DNA of 64,000 bases from Mucilaginibacter gracilis (lineage in GTDB: Bacteria; Bacteroidota; Bacteroidia; Sphingobacteriales; Sphingobacteriaceae). The notes beneath the pieces were generated by a model. The model worked only from the letters and a program-made list of their open reading frames with translations, was not told the DNA's origin and did not search any database. The DNA is taken from positions 434,001 to 498,000 of the forward strand of contig NZ_RBKU01000001.1 of assembly GCF_003633615.1 (NCBI RefSeq), read 5' to 3'. Below, piece by piece: positions 63,339 through 64,000 of the stretch. A program made the translations under genes and the position numbers. Numbering within the stretch: the first letter of the stretch is position 1; each line of letters opens with the position of its first letter.

Positions 63339-64000
63339 CTATACCGCCTTACGAAGCTTAATTAAGCGCACCCAATGCATTAACTTCATGATAGGGTAAA
63401 CAGGATCAATCTCAAACCATTTTTTGGCAAAATTTGCGCTGTTGGGGTGTTTGTGATGATTGTTTTGGAACAATTCGCCAAGCATCAAAAAATCAAACGG
63501 TGTGCTGTTTTTAGATTTATCGTTGTTATCAAAATTGGCATAACCATATTTATGGCCGCACCAGTTAACAATAGCACCATGTATTGGCCCCATTAAATAA
63601 TGTATAGGCAATAACAGGTACATCCACCAGGCGGTTGCAAACTCAACATAATACCAGGTGTACAAAACACCAAATACAATGCGCGAAGCAATGGTTGATC
63701 CTATCCTGTCAATAAGTGGCCACTCTGGTATGTTGCCTGCAAAGCGGGCCTCGGGTTCTTTTAATCTCTTTAAGTGATCGCCGTAGGTTAATACGGTTGC
63801 CCACATCATCCGGAAAACGTCCTTAAAAAAATGTGGAGAATGCGGGTCTCTCTCCGTATCGCTGTAAGCGTGGTGCTCGCGGTGCATTAAGGCATAGGCG
63901 CGCGGGTTTAAAAAAGACGAACCCAAACACAAATAATCTAACAGATAAATAAAGCGCTCAAAAAATTTGCTCGTGGTAAACATGCGGTGCGATGCATACC
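63339..64000 (-). CDS. Fatty-acid (acyl-CoA delta-9 type) desaturase, cut by the window edge
   Basis: The open frame continues to the right edge; just ahead of the first Met at 63983 it reads YASHR, part of the first histidine box (HRxxSHR), so that Met is internal and the gene is incomplete. The second box HREHHAYSD and third box ELFQNNHHKHPNSANF, both diiron ligands, are present. Membrane helices lie between them (IVFGVLYTWYYVEFATAWWM, then LLPIHYLMG). The enzyme should put a cis double bond into membrane acyl chains using O2, and helps keep membranes fluid in the cold. Confidence 0.93.
   Translation of the reverse strand, partial: YASHRMFTTSKFFERFIYLLDYLCLGSSFLNPRAYALMHREHHAYSDTERDPHSPHFFKDVFRMMWATVLTYGDHLKRLKEPEARFAGNIPEWPLIDRIGSTIASRIVFGVLYTWYYVEFATAWWMYLLLPIHYLMGPIHGAIVNWCGHKYGYANFDNNDKSKNSTPFDFLMLGELFQNNHHKHPNSANFAKKWFEIDPVYPIMKLMHWVRLIKLRKAV

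Noticed and set aside
1..64000. CRISPR arrays, toxin-antitoxin pairs, restriction systems or prophage genes
   Set aside because: The repeats found are pairs of palindromic arms or short in-frame coding repeats, not spaced direct repeats. The small Xre gene has a membrane partner and not a toxin-like one, and no phage or nuclease genes were recognised.

Overview
The window is chromosomal DNA of a Bacteroidota bacterium, most likely family Sphingobacteriaceae and close to Mucilaginibacter or Pedobacter. The evidence is Bacteroidota-type promoters (-33 TTTG or TTG, then -7 TAnnTTTG), a SusC/SusD polysaccharide utilisation locus (PUL) run by an ECF sigma/FecR pair, a CTC-type L25, an LruC-domain lipoprotein, a Tat-exported phosphocholine-type phospholipase C and many lipoprotein signals. 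Taxonomy is inferred from gene content only.

Bases 1-10703 (minus strand) hold a long S10-spc ribosomal cluster in transcription order rplC-D-W-B, rpsS, rplV, rpsC, rplP, rpmC, rpsQ, rplN-X-E, rpsN, rpsH, rplF-R, rpsE, rpmD, rplO, secY and the first 16 codons of map. The upstream part of the same superoperon, rpsL-rpsG-fusA-rpsJ, lies at 17306-20889. Between rpsJ and rplC sit about 6.6 kb with five unrelated genes: a secreted M1-type metallopeptidase, a C45/phospholipase B-like lipoprotein, an A+T-rich orphan, a prephenate dehydrogenase-like protein and a membrane coiled-coil protein. rplC has its own consensus-like promoter beside the break.

Bases 20.9-27.5 kb carry a DUF2147-type protein, a small orphan, a carboxypeptidase-regulatory-domain protein, rplY, prs, tRNA-Gln(UUG), accA, a Spy/CpxP-like protein, a lone receiver and a secreted histidine phosphatase. 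At 27.7-42.4 kb are phospholipase C, kup with a histidine kinase and a newly noticed 37-residue membrane protein, a membrane-anchored GH25 lysozyme that looks leaderless, a hybrid PAS kinase, an LruC-domain lipoprotein, and a histidine kinase whose sensor has every key ligand of the plant ethylene receptor at identical spacing.

Bases 42.5-57.1 kb form a PUL: ECF sigma (plus strand), then on the minus strand FecR anti-sigma, an STN-containing SusC, SusD, and GH92 and GH2 glycosidases. A complete IS1182-family element with 4-bp target duplication AAAT has landed eight bases behind susD, between the importer and its enzymes; both its ends look like terminators facing outside transcription. The rest of the window holds a beta-propeller protein, a small membrane protein/Xre regulator pair with a visible operator over the -10 region, a TPR histidine kinase, a DUF4142 lipoprotein, a small basic protein with a long leader, and a fatty-acid desaturase cut by the window end.

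A recurrent oddity is that all spacers longer than 100 bp inside the ribosomal operons, and several others, contain long A+T-rich imperfect palindromes built from different simple words. No CRISPR array, prophage, rRNA or defence system was seen.
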